A stretch of DNA of 64,000 bases, taken from Prosthecobacter debontii (GTDB lineage: Bacteria > Verrucomicrobiota > Verrucomicrobiia > Chthoniobacterales > Chthoniobacteraceae). The DNA lies in the NCBI GenBank assembly GCA_945905735.1, contig CAMDQC010000002.1, positions 1 to 64,000 on the forward strand, written 5' to 3'. The notes under the pieces were generated by a model that saw nothing but the letters and a program-made list of their open reading frames with translations, was not told where the DNA came from and did no database searches. The stretch's first letter is position 1. Every line of letters starts with the position of its first letter. The translations under genes were made by a program, and so were the position numbers. Shown piece after piece: positions 1 through 6,919 of the stretch.

Positions 1-452
1 GCCAGCGCCACGTCCGCCTTCCATTCGCCCGTTTTGCCATCGAAGCGCTTCACCTTTCCATCGCCCTGACTCGCCACCAGCAAATCGCCGTCAAGCCACG
101 CCATCCCCGTCGCGCGAAACAACCGCCCGCCATAGCCCTCCGGCACATCCAGCCACGTCTCCATCTTCCCTCCGCCACGCGGATCAAAGCGCAGCACATT
201 TCCCACGCCGCCCGGCACACCCGTGGAAATGAGCAGCCGCCCTTCCGCATCGAAAATGATTTCGTTCGACGGTGGCAGCCCGCTGATGACCGTCCCCACA
301 TGCGCTCCGGTTTCCGAATCGTAGCGCTCCACTTTCCCCGAGCCATTCATCAGCACCAGCATGTCCGCAGCCGACACGCTCACGAGTTGACCGGCCAGCA
401 TCAGCGATGCCGCCAGCAGGATGACTCGGTAAAATGAGCGCACTTGGGTCAT
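1..452 (-). CDS. Secreted beta-propeller protein (SMP-30/NHL-like), 3' end outside the window
   Basis: The reading frame is open from an ATG at 452 to the window edge, giving 150 residues of an incomplete protein. It begins with a signal peptide (hydrophobic VILLAASLMLAGQ, then a likely SAA cleavage site). The mature part carries short repeats of the form V-x-R-[FY]-D with GxGKVxRYD, NVLRFDPRGGG and GKVKRFDGKTGEW, typical blades of NHL or SMP-30/gluconolactonase-like propellers. The location is probably periplasmic or extracellular and the substrate cannot be inferred. It is divergent from the PAS-AraC regulator at 528 with only 75 bp between the starts, so both may share a control region. 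The fold is fairly sure; the function is not. Confidence 0.7.
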   Translation of the reverse strand, partial: MTQVRSFYRVILLAASLMLAGQLVSVSAADMLVLMNGSGKVERYDSETGAHVGTVISGLPPSNEIIFDAEGRLLISTGVPGGVGNVLRFDPRGGGKMETWLDVPEGYGGRLFRATGMAWLDGDLLVASQGDGKVKRFDGKTGEWKADVAL

Positions 453-527
453 GGTGGGAATCTAGCCAGCGGTGCCCGACAAAGCTATGGCACGACCGCC
501 AAAGATTGGTAACATCCTCTTATCGCG

Positions 528-1352
528 ATGAACCGACTTCAAACTGCTTTTTTCCAAGATGTGGCCGAGTCCACGCAACTCCTGCAAGCGCTGGAGCACC
601 TGCCCGGCGCACTCTTCATGGTCAAGAATCTCGACTCCCGCTACCTCTACATGAGCCGGGCGCTGCGGGACGCCATCAACCTGCCGCCGGGGCAGGAAGT
701 CGTCGGCAAAACCGACTTCGACCTCTTCCCGAAAATCATCGCCGAGAGCTTCCGGCAAAACGACCTGCTCGTCTTCAAGCACGGCAAGCCATTGGTAAAT
801 GAAGTGCATGCCACCGGATTCTTCGCCCATGAACCCAAGTGGACCTTTTCCAGCAAATACCCGCTCCACAACCGCGCCGGGAAAGTCATCGGCCTCATCA
901 CCATCAACCGCCCCTACACCGAGGTCATGGGCCTCGATGCGGAACTCAACCGCCTGCTGCCCGCCATCGAGCACGTCTTCCGCCACTACGCCGAGGCAGT
1001 CACCATCGCCACCCTCGCCAAGCTCTGCAGCCTGTCCGAAAGCCATTTCATGCGCGTCTTCCGGCAGGGCATGAAAATGACCGCGCAAGTCTTCGTCGAG
1101 CAGGTGCGCATGTTCCACGCGATAGACGCCATCAAACACACTGCCCACAGCATCGCCCGCATCGCTCAGGACAACGGCTTTTACGATCACAGCGCCTTCG
1201 TGAAGCGCTTCAAGAAGTTCACCGGCACCACCCCGCTGAACTACCGCCGCGACCAGCAGACGAAGTTGAAGGCCGACCGTGCCATCGCCTTGCCGACTGG
1301 AATCGCCGGATCTGACTTCATGGATATCGCTCAGCAAAGCGACGGGAGGTGA
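528..1352 (+). CDS. AraC-family transcriptional regulator with N-terminal PAS domain
   Basis: This is a 274-residue protein. Residues about 20-135 look like a PAS sensor (LPGALFMVKNLDSRYLYMS, VVGKTDFDLFP, FSSKYPLHNRAGKVIGL), of the kind that binds a small ligand. Residues about 143-245 are an AraC double helix-turn-helix: the first helices lie in VTIATLAKLCSLSESHFMRV and the second in HSIARIAQDNGFYDHSAFVK, followed by the family signature FKKFTGTTPLNYRR. It should be a cytoplasmic DNA-binding regulator. The closest plausible target is the divergent propeller gene ending in the window at 1, but this is inferred from position only. The GTGAGC region after the stop starts a long non-coding stretch. 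Confidence 0.88.
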   Translation: MNRLQTAFFQDVAESTQLLQALEHLPGALFMVKNLDSRYLYMSRALRDAINLPPGQEVVGKTDFDLFPKIIAESFRQNDLLVFKHGKPLVNEVHATGFFAHEPKWTFSSKYPLHNRAGKVIGLITINRPYTEVMGLDAELNRLLPAIEHVFRHYAEAVTIATLAKLCSLSESHFMRVFRQGMKMTAQVFVEQVRMFHAIDAIKHTAHSIARIAQDNGFYDHSAFVKRFKKFTGTTPLNYRRDQQTKLKADRAIALPTGIAGSDFMDIAQQSDGR

Positions 1353-1795
1353 GCAGCCCGCTTGAATTGGACGTGAGCGCGAGCCTTTGAAATGTGAGTC
1401 TAAGCAATCTTTTATGTGCGCCAGCCTCAAACCCGGTTAAAGCGACCACCACCCTTTTCTTATGAGGGAGCTGTTTTTGCACCTTCCACTTTTTTTCGGC
1501 CTCCAAATCCCTCAGTGACGCCTTCCGTGCGTCACAACGCCTGATAAACGAGCTATTTACGCTGCTTTGCGGAATTTCATCACGGTGCATGTGAGGTGGA
1601 AGGTTGCCCACTTTTCGTGACCGCGCTTTACACCGCGCGTGCGGCGATCGGGGCGCTGGTTTTCGTTGTTCGCTGCCGGAAACGCAGGGCACGAAAGGAT
1701 GGTGCAAGGCGCGGAGCCAAACCGTTGTGCTCAAGTTTCGTGTCGCGCGTTTGTTCCATCTTGTCGCCTGCATGGAGATGCACGGTGTTGAAATC

Positions 1796-1908
1796 GGGAC
1801 GGTTGGGACACCGATTTAGACCCCTTGCGTAACGCGTGCGCGGGCGCATGTGTGCGCGCACACACACATGTGCATGGAAAGGTTTGCGAAAAGCGTCCCA
1901 ACCGTCCC
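1796..1908. repeat. Perfect 14-bp inverted repeat around a CA/TG-rich near-palindrome
   Basis: GGGACGGTTGGGAC at 1796-1809 is matched by its exact reverse complement at 1895-1908. Between them, at about 1843-1876, lies an alternating purine-pyrimidine, near-palindromic CATGTGTGCGCGCACACA-type tract. The arms contain two GGGAC units each. This layout resembles protein-binding or origin-type repeats of mobile elements; that reading is inference. Confidence 0.7.
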
Positions 1909-2079
1909 ATTTTCCGCACGGTGCATGATGGTGCAAGAGACGTGCGTTGAACGAGCCTTGCGACCCCTGGTTTGGTGGCGGAGAGAGCGATCTTGTTGCG
2001 CAACGAGACCGGGCCATCGAGCCAAAGCCGTCCGTTCATTGCGCAATTAGCGCCGGCCTCACAGCACGCGGAAACGGCA

Positions 2080-2103
2080 GATAGTCGTGTCGACACGATT
2101 ATC
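2080..2103. promoter_or_regulatory. Operator-like palindrome 1 (24 bp, one mismatched pair)
   Basis: The core TCGTGTCGACACGA (2085-2098) is a perfect 14-bp palindrome. It is extended by GATA on the left and TATC on the right with a single G/T mismatch on each side. It lies 53 bp upstream of the excisionase-like gene and shares its half-site with palindrome 2. A dimeric regulator binding here would be placed to control the cassette. Confidence 0.6.
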
Positions 2104-2122
2104 TCGGGTGCGTCGGAGGAAA

Positions 2123-2140
2123 GTTCGTTTTGACACGAAC
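2123..2140. promoter_or_regulatory. Operator-like palindrome 2, overlapping a TTGACA box
   Basis: GTTCGT and ACGAAC flank TTTGAC, and the central 14 bases match palindrome 1 at 12 positions. The centres of the two sites are 40 bp apart, close to four helical turns. A TTGACA hexamer (2130-2135), like a -35 box, sits inside this site, but no convincing -10 box follows at the normal spacing. Confidence 0.5.
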
Positions 2141-2156
2141 ATTGGGGCAAAACGCC

Positions 2157-2387
2157 ATGTCCACGCCTTCCACCAAACCGACCTACGTCTCGCTGCACCG
2201 GCTCGGGCAGCTCTCGGGCAAAGCCCGCAACACGCTGCTGCTGCGGATGCGCGACGGCGAGCTGGTCGCCGATGCGCAGCTCGACCTGGGCGGCCGGCTG
2301 CAACCGATCTTCGCCGCCGCACGAGTGGCGGATCTGAAGCGCATGCCCTCGCGCAAGGCTGCGCCCGCCGTGAACCCGATGCTCTGA
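2157..2387 (+). CDS. Small excisionase/MerR-like helix-turn-helix protein
   Basis: This is a 76-residue protein starting at the ATG at 2157. The segment SLHRLGQLSGKARNTLLLRM followed by RDGELVADAQLDLGGRLQPIF has the layout of HTH_17/excisionase-type winged helices: a helix, a turn, a recognition helix ending in R-x-R-D-G-E-L, then a two-strand wing. It is the first gene of a plus-strand run leading to a coat protein, and two palindromes lie just upstream, so it may regulate the cassette. Sequence similarity to the family is weak by eye. It could instead be a small structural protein of the element. Confidence 0.5.
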   Translation: MSTPSTKPTYVSLHRLGQLSGKARNTLLLRMRDGELVADAQLDLGGRLQPIFAAARVADLKRMPSRKAAPAVNPML

Positions 2388-2413
2388 ACCCAAACCCGAA
2401 AAACGAGACCGCC

Positions 2414-2983
2414 ATGCAAAACGAATTCCTGACCCTGACCAAAGCCCTGAATGTCCCGCTGCTGAGCGACGACGACATCGACGCGCTGCACCGGCTGCAA
2501 AAGCAGTGGGCGCACTGGAGCCAGCGCGAACGCCAGCACGCCGCGGCACGCGTCGCCGAGGAGCAGCAGGCTGCGTTCAACGCGTTCCTCGACAACCCGA
2601 GCGCCGAGGCTGAGCAGCGGCTCCTCGTCACCGCCGACGCGAACCTCACCGGGACGCGCTATGCGACGCTGCGGCGGGCCTGCGCCGCGTTGCGTGGGCG
2701 AATCAGCGCCCAGGCGGCCTGTATCATCCGGCCCGCGCTGGATCGTGCGATCGAGGCCCTGCGCGCCGAGCACGCGCGCCGTCGTGAAATTGCCGAGCCG
2801 GTCATGTCGAGCAAGGACCGCAACCCGGTCGTCATCGAGGCGCAGCGCGCGGTGGAATATGCCGAGCGCCTGGCCAATCGCGTGCTGTGGGCGAGCGATG
2901 GAAAGACGGGCACACAGCCGCTGGAATTGGCCGATGTGCTCAACGCTGGAGCCAACGATTTGACACCGGAGGACGGGAAATGA
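2414..2983 (+). CDS. Uncharacterised helical protein of the capsid cassette
   Basis: This is 189 residues from the ATG at 2414, 26 bases after the previous stop. No family was recognised. The protein is rich in Ala, Arg and Glu with long predicted helices (DDDIDALHRLQKQWAHWSQ, the REIAEPVMSSKDRN region, AVEYAERLANRVL) and no signal peptide or membrane segment. Its stop overlaps the start of the next gene by four bases (ATGA), so the two are probably translationally coupled. Position upstream of a coat gene and helical composition would fit a scaffolding or head-assembly role, but nothing in the sequence proves it. Confidence 0.6.
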   Translation: MQNEFLTLTKALNVPLLSDDDIDALHRLQKQWAHWSQRERQHAAARVAEEQQAAFNAFLDNPSAEAEQRLLVTADANLTGTRYATLRRACAALRGRISAQAACIIRPALDRAIEALRAEHARRREIAEPVMSSKDRNPVVIEAQRAVEYAERLANRVLWASDGKTGTQPLELADVLNAGANDLTPEDGK

Positions 2984-3339
2984 TGACCATCGAACATCGC
3001 CTCGCCACCGTGGTTTCCCTGCTTCCGCCGGGAGCCAAAGCCCGCTTCACTGCACCGCTCAGTCCCGATGAATCCACCGACACCCGCCTGGTGGAAGCGG
3101 TGCGCGCCCTCGCAAAGGCGGAGGGATTGAACTGTCTGACGCCGGGCGAATTTTCCCGCGCCCTGGTCCAGCAGGCAGCGCGGCTCGCGATGCCGACAAC
3201 CAAGCCGCCTGCCGCTGATGGAAAGCCTGAGGACGACCTCGCCGCCCGATTCGCCGCCATCACCGACCCGCGCGCACAGACCGCGTTCTGGCGCTCGCTC
3301 AGCGCCGAGCAGCGCGCCGCCATTCTCGAAACCAAGTAA
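2980..3339 (+). CDS. Uncharacterised small protein upstream of the coat gene
   Basis: This is 119 residues with the start at ATG 2980, overlapping the previous stop; a second ATG follows directly at 2983. The N-terminal half (MTIEHRLATVVSLLPPGAKA, LVEAVRALAKAEGL, FSRALVQQAARLA) is helical. A Pro-rich linker at about residues 75-85 leads to a C-terminal helical segment that ends in AFWRSLSAEQRAAILETK. No catalytic motif is visible. The coat protein gene begins 12 bases downstream, so the two are in one transcription unit. A scaffold or minor head protein is possible; the family is unknown to me. Confidence 0.6.
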   Translation: MMTIEHRLATVVSLLPPGAKARFTAPLSPDESTDTRLVEAVRALAKAEGLNCLTPGEFSRALVQQAARLAMPTTKPPAADGKPEDDLAARFAAITDPRAQTAFWRSLSAEQRAAILETK

Positions 3340-3351
3340 CCGCCCACAGCC

Positions 3352-4245
3352 ATGCCCAATACACTCACGAACGTCCAGGACATCAAGGTCGCGCAGAATG
3401 CGCTGCTGCCTTTCCGCGGGGCGCTGCTGCCGATCCGCGCCTTCTCCAGCAATTTCTCGCCCGACCCGGCCGAGAAGCTCGACACCGTGCGCGTGCCGGT
3501 GGTCGGCGCACCCACGCAATCGAGCGACTTCGCGGGCAGCTACACGGCGAACCCGGATTCCACGGTCACGGTGATTCCGGTGTCGCTCAATCGGCACAAG
3601 TTCAAGACCGTCCACGTCACCGCGCGTGAAGCCGCCGAGACGGCGTTCAACGTGCTCGACACGCTCGTCTCCGCCGCGGTGAAGCAGCTCGCGCAGGACG
3701 TGCTCCAGGACATTTTCTCCGCGATCACGGCGGCAAACTACGGCGCGCCGGTGATCCCCGCGCTGGCGGCCAGTGCGTTCGATTACAAAAAGCTCCTGGC
3801 GATCCGGGAGGCGTGCAGCGACGTGAAGATGCCCGTGACGGATCGCTCGCTCGTGCTCGATGGCGCCTACTACACGAACCTGCTCGGCGATGATGTGGTC
3901 GCGAAAGGCTTCGTCCCGCAGGTCGTGCAGCCTGGCATCATGGACGCGATGATTCGCCGTCTCGCCGGTTTCGATCTGCACGAGACAGTGATCCTGCCGG
4001 AGAACGGCGAGAAACTCATCGGCTTCGCGGCGCACCCGAGCGGCATGGCCGTGGCGATGCGCTACTTGGTGCCCGCCGCCGAATACGACGAAGCAGGTGC
4101 CATCACCGATCCCGAGACCGGCCTCACGTTCGGCTACCTGCGCTACAGCGAGACGAGCAGCAACCGAGTCTTCGTCACCGTCGAGTGCCTCTACGGGTTC
4201 AAGACGGCGCTGGCGGATGGCATCAAGCGGATCGTGAAGCCGTAG
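3352..4245 (+). CDS. Phage major capsid protein, P22 coat-like (HK97 fold)
   Basis: This 297-residue protein resembles phage coat proteins of the P22 group. It has an N-terminal segment with LPFRGALLPIRAFSSNF and DTVRVPVVGAPTQ, a central pattern of beta strands around SLNRHKFKTVHVTAREA, a helix-rich part (AVKQLAQDVLQDIFSAIT), and a C-terminal domain with YLVPAAEYDEAG and GLTFGYLRYSET. It would assemble into an icosahedral shell. No portal, terminase, protease or tail gene is present nearby, so it belongs to a stripped-down or domesticated element. An encapsulin-type compartment is an alternative for a lone HK97-fold protein, but no cargo enzyme is adjacent. A terminator follows at 4281. Confidence 0.75.
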   Translation: MPNTLTNVQDIKVAQNALLPFRGALLPIRAFSSNFSPDPAEKLDTVRVPVVGAPTQSSDFAGSYTANPDSTVTVIPVSLNRHKFKTVHVTAREAAETAFNVLDTLVSAAVKQLAQDVLQDIFSAITAANYGAPVIPALAASAFDYKKLLAIREACSDVKMPVTDRSLVLDGAYYTNLLGDDVVAKGFVPQVVQPGIMDAMIRRLAGFDLHETVILPENGEKLIGFAAHPSGMAVAMRYLVPAAEYDEAGAITDPETGLTFGYLRYSETSSNRVFVTVECLYGFKTALADGIKRIVKP

Positions 4246-4280
4246 CGGCACGGCACGAAAACATCCTCAAGTTGCGATGA

Positions 4281-4316
4281 GCCTCGCTGCTGGAAACGGC
4301 GGCGAGGCTTTCTGTT
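4281..4316 (+). terminator. Rho-independent terminator of the capsid cassette
   Basis: GCCTCGC at 4281-4287 pairs with GCGAGGC at 4302-4308 around a GC-rich loop, and the hairpin is followed by TTTCTGTTTT. It closes the plus-strand transcription unit that ends with the coat protein. Confidence 0.75.
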
Positions 4317-4437
4317 TTCGCCCATGATTTCGCGGCATCCTTCGCCTGACAAAAGCAGGACAAAAACCTTCACTATCGCGCATTTCCCTGCTACGAGTCC
4401 TCTTGTCTGCATGTAACAACATGCACGACATCAACCA

Positions 4438-4584
4438 CTAACTCATCACCCTGAAAAGCGGGGGAACCTTGTAGGGCTCGAATGTCGACTGCGGTGATGG
4501 CTTTGCCGCTGCGGGCGCAACGGGCTTCTGAACAGCTTTCGCCGCTGGTTCTATCCCGAAGAGTTTTTGAAAGAACGATTTCAT
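4438..4584 (-). CDS. Small 48-residue basic/Pro-Ala protein
   Basis: The frame starts at ATG 4584 and ends at TAG 4438-4440. It encodes MKSFFQKLFGIEPAAKAVQK, then a Pro/Ala-rich linker and the ending FEPYKVPPLFRVMS. The start has an amphipathic, basic N-terminus and the composition is unlike a random reverse frame. It lies 34 bases downstream of the antitoxin-like gene on the same strand and may be the last gene of that unit. No family was recognised. It is too short for confident calling, and the whole stretch 4317-4618 holds nothing else that I can support. Confidence 0.45.
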   Translation of the reverse strand: MKSFFQKLFGIEPAAKAVQKPVAPAAAKPSPQSTFEPYKVPPLFRVMS

Positions 4585-4618
4585 TCAGAATCGGGCGTCG
4601 CTGTTTCCACGGCTGTTC

Positions 4619-4852
4619 TCACCTCTCATCACCCTCCACCGGCGGGGCGTCTGGGACGCGGGCGAGGATTTCATCTACGCGCTGCCAATCCACACGGGCG
4701 GCGCGCTCGGCGATGGTGGGGCGGTGGGGGGCGTGGTCGAGTTGTGCGGTGAGGGCGGCGGCGATGAGGCTGTCCACGGTGATGTGCTCGCGGGCGGCGA
4801 GGTCGCGGGCTTGGCGGGCGATGGTTTCCGGTAGTTCGATGTGGAGCGTCAT
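4619..4852 (-). CDS. Antitoxin-like protein paired with a PIN toxin
   Basis: This is 77 residues starting at the ATG at 4852, which overlaps the stop of the upstream PIN gene in an ATGA. The N-terminus MTLHIELPETIARQARDLAA and the following helices (HITVDSLIAAALTAQLDH) resemble a ribbon-helix-helix DNA-binding antitoxin. The C-terminal tail (ERAARVDWQRVDEILARVPD) looks like the toxin-neutralising peptide seen in such antitoxins. The gene order is toxin first, antitoxin second, the reverse of the common arrangement. Longer upstream extensions of the frame are compositionally odd and unlikely to be translated. Confidence 0.72.
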   Translation of the reverse strand: MTLHIELPETIARQARDLAAREHITVDSLIAAALTAQLDHAPHRPTIAERAARVDWQRVDEILARVPDAPPVEGDER

Positions 4853-5268
4853 GATGAGGGAATCATCGCTGCGAAGTGGCGGGGCGGCAAGACTTCGATG
4901 CCGAGTGTGTGGGCGATGCGAAGGTGGCGGAGGTTGTGGGTGACGATACGGCAAGCGGCGGAGTCGTAGGCGAGTTGGACGAGGGGTTCGTCGTCTGGGT
5001 CTGGCAAAATCGGGAGCCAACCGGAGGCGAGTTGCCATTCCTCGGCGCGGGCGCAGATGGCGTCGAGCAGGGCGTCCACGTCCGCAAAGGTGAGGCCGAG
5101 TTCCGTGGCGTGGCGCTTGAGGATTTCTTCGTATTCGTGGACGAGGTGGTTGCTGAGGACGGCTGTCCAGCGGCCTTGGCGGAGGGCGGTGAAGACCTCG
5201 AACGACCAGCCGAGCCGAGAACGGAACGCGGAATCAAGAACGTTCGTATCCATGACGGCGCGAATCAT
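4849..5268 (-). CDS. PIN-domain toxin (COG1569-type ribonuclease)
   Basis: The start is taken at ATG 5268 (MIRAVMDTNVLDSAFRS); a GTG at 5286 would add six residues. The MDTNVL motif supplies the first acidic residue of the PIN active site. Further acidic positions are seen in HEYEEILKR and in LPDPDDEPLVQLAYDSAA, where the D-D/E pair is typical of the family, and the C-terminal part is ACRIVTHNLRHL. PIN toxins of this group are Mg-dependent RNases held inactive by the cognate antitoxin. The downstream partner overlaps by four bases, so the pair is translationally coupled. Confidence 0.82.
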   Translation of the reverse strand: MIRAVMDTNVLDSAFRSRLGWSFEVFTALRQGRWTAVLSNHLVHEYEEILKRHATELGLTFADVDALLDAICARAEEWQLASGWLPILPDPDDEPLVQLAYDSAACRIVTHNLRHLRIAHTLGIEVLPPRHFAAMIPSS

Positions 5269-5444
5269 TTCAACGGCGGGTTTCACGGTCGTTCATGTGA
5301 GTGTGGAGTCGGTGTGTTTTTGATGACTGGAACTGACGTGCGCAAGCTGGCGATGTGCGCGCTTTTTGCCAAGCGTGTTATTTCCACAACGGGCAACGTC
5401 CAGCTTGCCGAGCGCAGCGGTTTATCCCATCCAACTCCGCACCA

Positions 5445-6131
5445 ATGACGACGCCCGCGATGCAGATAGACATCCTGAGTCTCTTTCCTGGGATCGCCAC
5501 GGCGATCCTCGGCGAGAGCATCATGAAGCGCGCACAGGAAAAGGGAGCCGTCGCCTTTCGCTCGTTGGACCTCCGCGATTGGACGCATGACCGCCATCAC
5601 ACCACCGATGATACGCCCTACGGCGGCGGACAGGGAATGGTGATGAAGTGCGAGCCGATCTTCGAGGCGGTGGAGTCCGTGCGGACGCCGGAGACGCGCG
5701 TCGTGTACATGAGTCCGTGCGGGCGGCGGTTCGACCAACGCATCGCGCAAGAATATGCCGAGCTGCGCGGGCACGTCATCTTTCTCAGCGGGCACTACGA
5801 GGGGGTGGACCAGCGCGTCCTCGATCATCTCGTGGACGACGAAATCAGCATCGGCGACTACGTGCTCACAAACGGCGTCATCAGCGCGTGCGTCGTCGTG
5901 GATGCGATCGTGCGGCTGCTCCCCGGCGTGCTCGGCGACGAGGCCAGCGCGGGCGACGACAGCTTTGCCAGCGGGCTGCTGGAGTTCCCGCACTACACGC
6001 GACCGTTCGATTTTCGCGGATGGAAAGTGCCCGACATCCTCCTCAGCGGCCACCACAAGAACATCGCAAAATGGCGGCGAGAACAAGCCATCGCCCGCAC
6101 CCGCGAACGCCGCCCCGATTTACTGCCATGA
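5445..6131 (+). CDS. trmD: tRNA (guanine-N1)-methyltransferase TrmD
   Basis: TrmD methylates G37 of tRNAs reading codons that start with C, using S-adenosylmethionine, and prevents +1 frameshifting. The protein begins [16 protein letters not shown]; an alternative start at ATG 5460 gives the usual MxIDIL beginning, and no ribosome-binding site decides between them. Family landmarks include [14 protein letters not shown], the knot elements [15 protein letters not shown] and [17 protein letters not shown], then RLLPGVLG and the C-terminal [20 protein letters not shown]. The usual neighbours rpsP, rimM and rplS are absent. The stop overlaps the start of the ABC ATPase gene (ATGA), which suggests coupling. 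Confidence 0.95.
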   Translation: MTTPAMQIDILSLFPGIATAILGESIMKRAQEKGAVAFRSLDLRDWTHDRHHTTDDTPYGGGQGMVMKCEPIFEAVESVRTPETRVVYMSPCGRRFDQRIAQEYAELRGHVIFLSGHYEGVDQRVLDHLVDDEISIGDYVLTNGVISACVVVDAIVRLLPGVLGDEASAGDDSFASGLLEFPHYTRPFDFRGWKVPDILLSGHHKNIAKWRREQAIARTRERRPDLLP

Positions 6132-6913
6132 CGCCGATTCTCCACGTAGAAAAACTCACCATCACCCGAGACGGCACGTGCATCCTCGATGCGCTCGATT
6201 GGACCGTCCTGCCCGGCGAGCATTGGGTGATCCTCGGCTCGAACGGCTCGGGGAAAACCTCGCTCCTTTCTGCCCTCACCGGCTACCTCACACCCTCCGG
6301 CGGTAGCGTCTCCCTTCTCGGCGAGACCTTCGGCGAAAGCGACTGGCGCAAGCTCCGCGAGCGCGTGGGGATCGTGAGCAGTTCCATCCGCCAAAAAGTC
6401 CCCGATTGGGACCCCGCCGAACTCGTCATCATCGGCGGGAAATACGCGATGCTCGACTACTGGGGCAGCGTCAAAAAAGCCGACAAACGCGAGGCGCTCG
6501 AAATGATGGAGCGCACCGAATGCGCCCACCTCGCCCAGCGCGAATGGGGCGTCCTCAGCCAAGGCGAACGCCAGCGCGTCCTCATCGCCCGCGCCCTCAT
6601 GGCCAAGCCGAGCGTGCTCATCCTCGACGAGCCATGCGCCGGGCTCGATCCCATCGCCCGCGAGCGATTCCTCGACTTCCTAGAGCGCCTCATTTCACAA
6701 AAGGATGCGCCCGCGCTGCTCTTCGTCACGCATCACGTCGAAGAAATCATCCCTCCCCTCACCCACGCACTACTCCTCGCCTCAGGCCGCGTCTTTGCCT
6801 CCGGAGAAAAAGACCGCGTCCTCACCACGAAGAACCTCAGTGCTGCATTCGGCGCAAAGGTCGCCCTCCGCAGAGCGAGCGGGCGCTTCACGATGACCGT
6901 CGGCGGGAAATAG
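6128..6913 (+). CDS. ABC transporter ATP-binding protein (ModF/YlmA-like)
   Basis: This 261-residue single ATPase domain is complete: Walker [11 protein letters not shown] (about residues 37-46), Q-loop region around [12 protein letters not shown], signature [15 protein letters not shown], Walker [15 protein letters not shown], and the H-loop in FVTHHVEEI. The insert after the Q-loop ([20 protein letters not shown]) is typical of ModF/YlmA-like ATPases. No permease or binding protein is adjacent, so the transported substrate, or whether it works in transport at all, is unknown. It is translationally coupled to trmD and converges on the protease gene 6 bases downstream. Confidence 0.9.
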   Translation: MTPILHVEKLTITRDGTCILDALDWTVLPGEHWVILGSNGSGKTSLLSALTGYLTPSGGSVSLLGETFGESDWRKLRERVGIVSSSIRQKVPDWDPAELVIIGGKYAMLDYWGSVKKADKREALEMMERTECAHLAQREWGVLSQGERQRVLIARALMAKPSVLILDEPCAGLDPIARERFLDFLERLISQKDAPALLFVTHHVEEIIPPLTHALLLASGRVFASGEKDRVLTTKNLSAAFGAKVALRRASGRFTMTVGGK

Positions 6914-6919
6914 CCGCGC

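Larger units (their letters stand above)
1353..2156. other. Long non-coding region upstream of the phage-like cassette
   Basis: No convincing gene was found in these 804 bases; the open frames present are short or are shadows without family motifs. What can be seen is a set of repeats. CACGGTGCATG occurs at 1581-1591 and again at about 1917-1927. TGGTGCAAG occurs near 1702 and 1928. There is a 14-bp inverted repeat (1796-1809/1895-1908) and two related palindromes close to the next gene (2080-2103, 2123-2140). The region may hold replication or recombination signals of the adjacent element, or a decayed end of it. Confidence 0.6.

Noticed and set aside
2659-4251. 530-codon open frame on the minus strand opposite the capsid cassette
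   Set aside because: Composition is Arg/His/Asp-rich without any family motif, and the plus strand holds coherent genes with overlaps and a terminator. It is a high-GC shadow frame.
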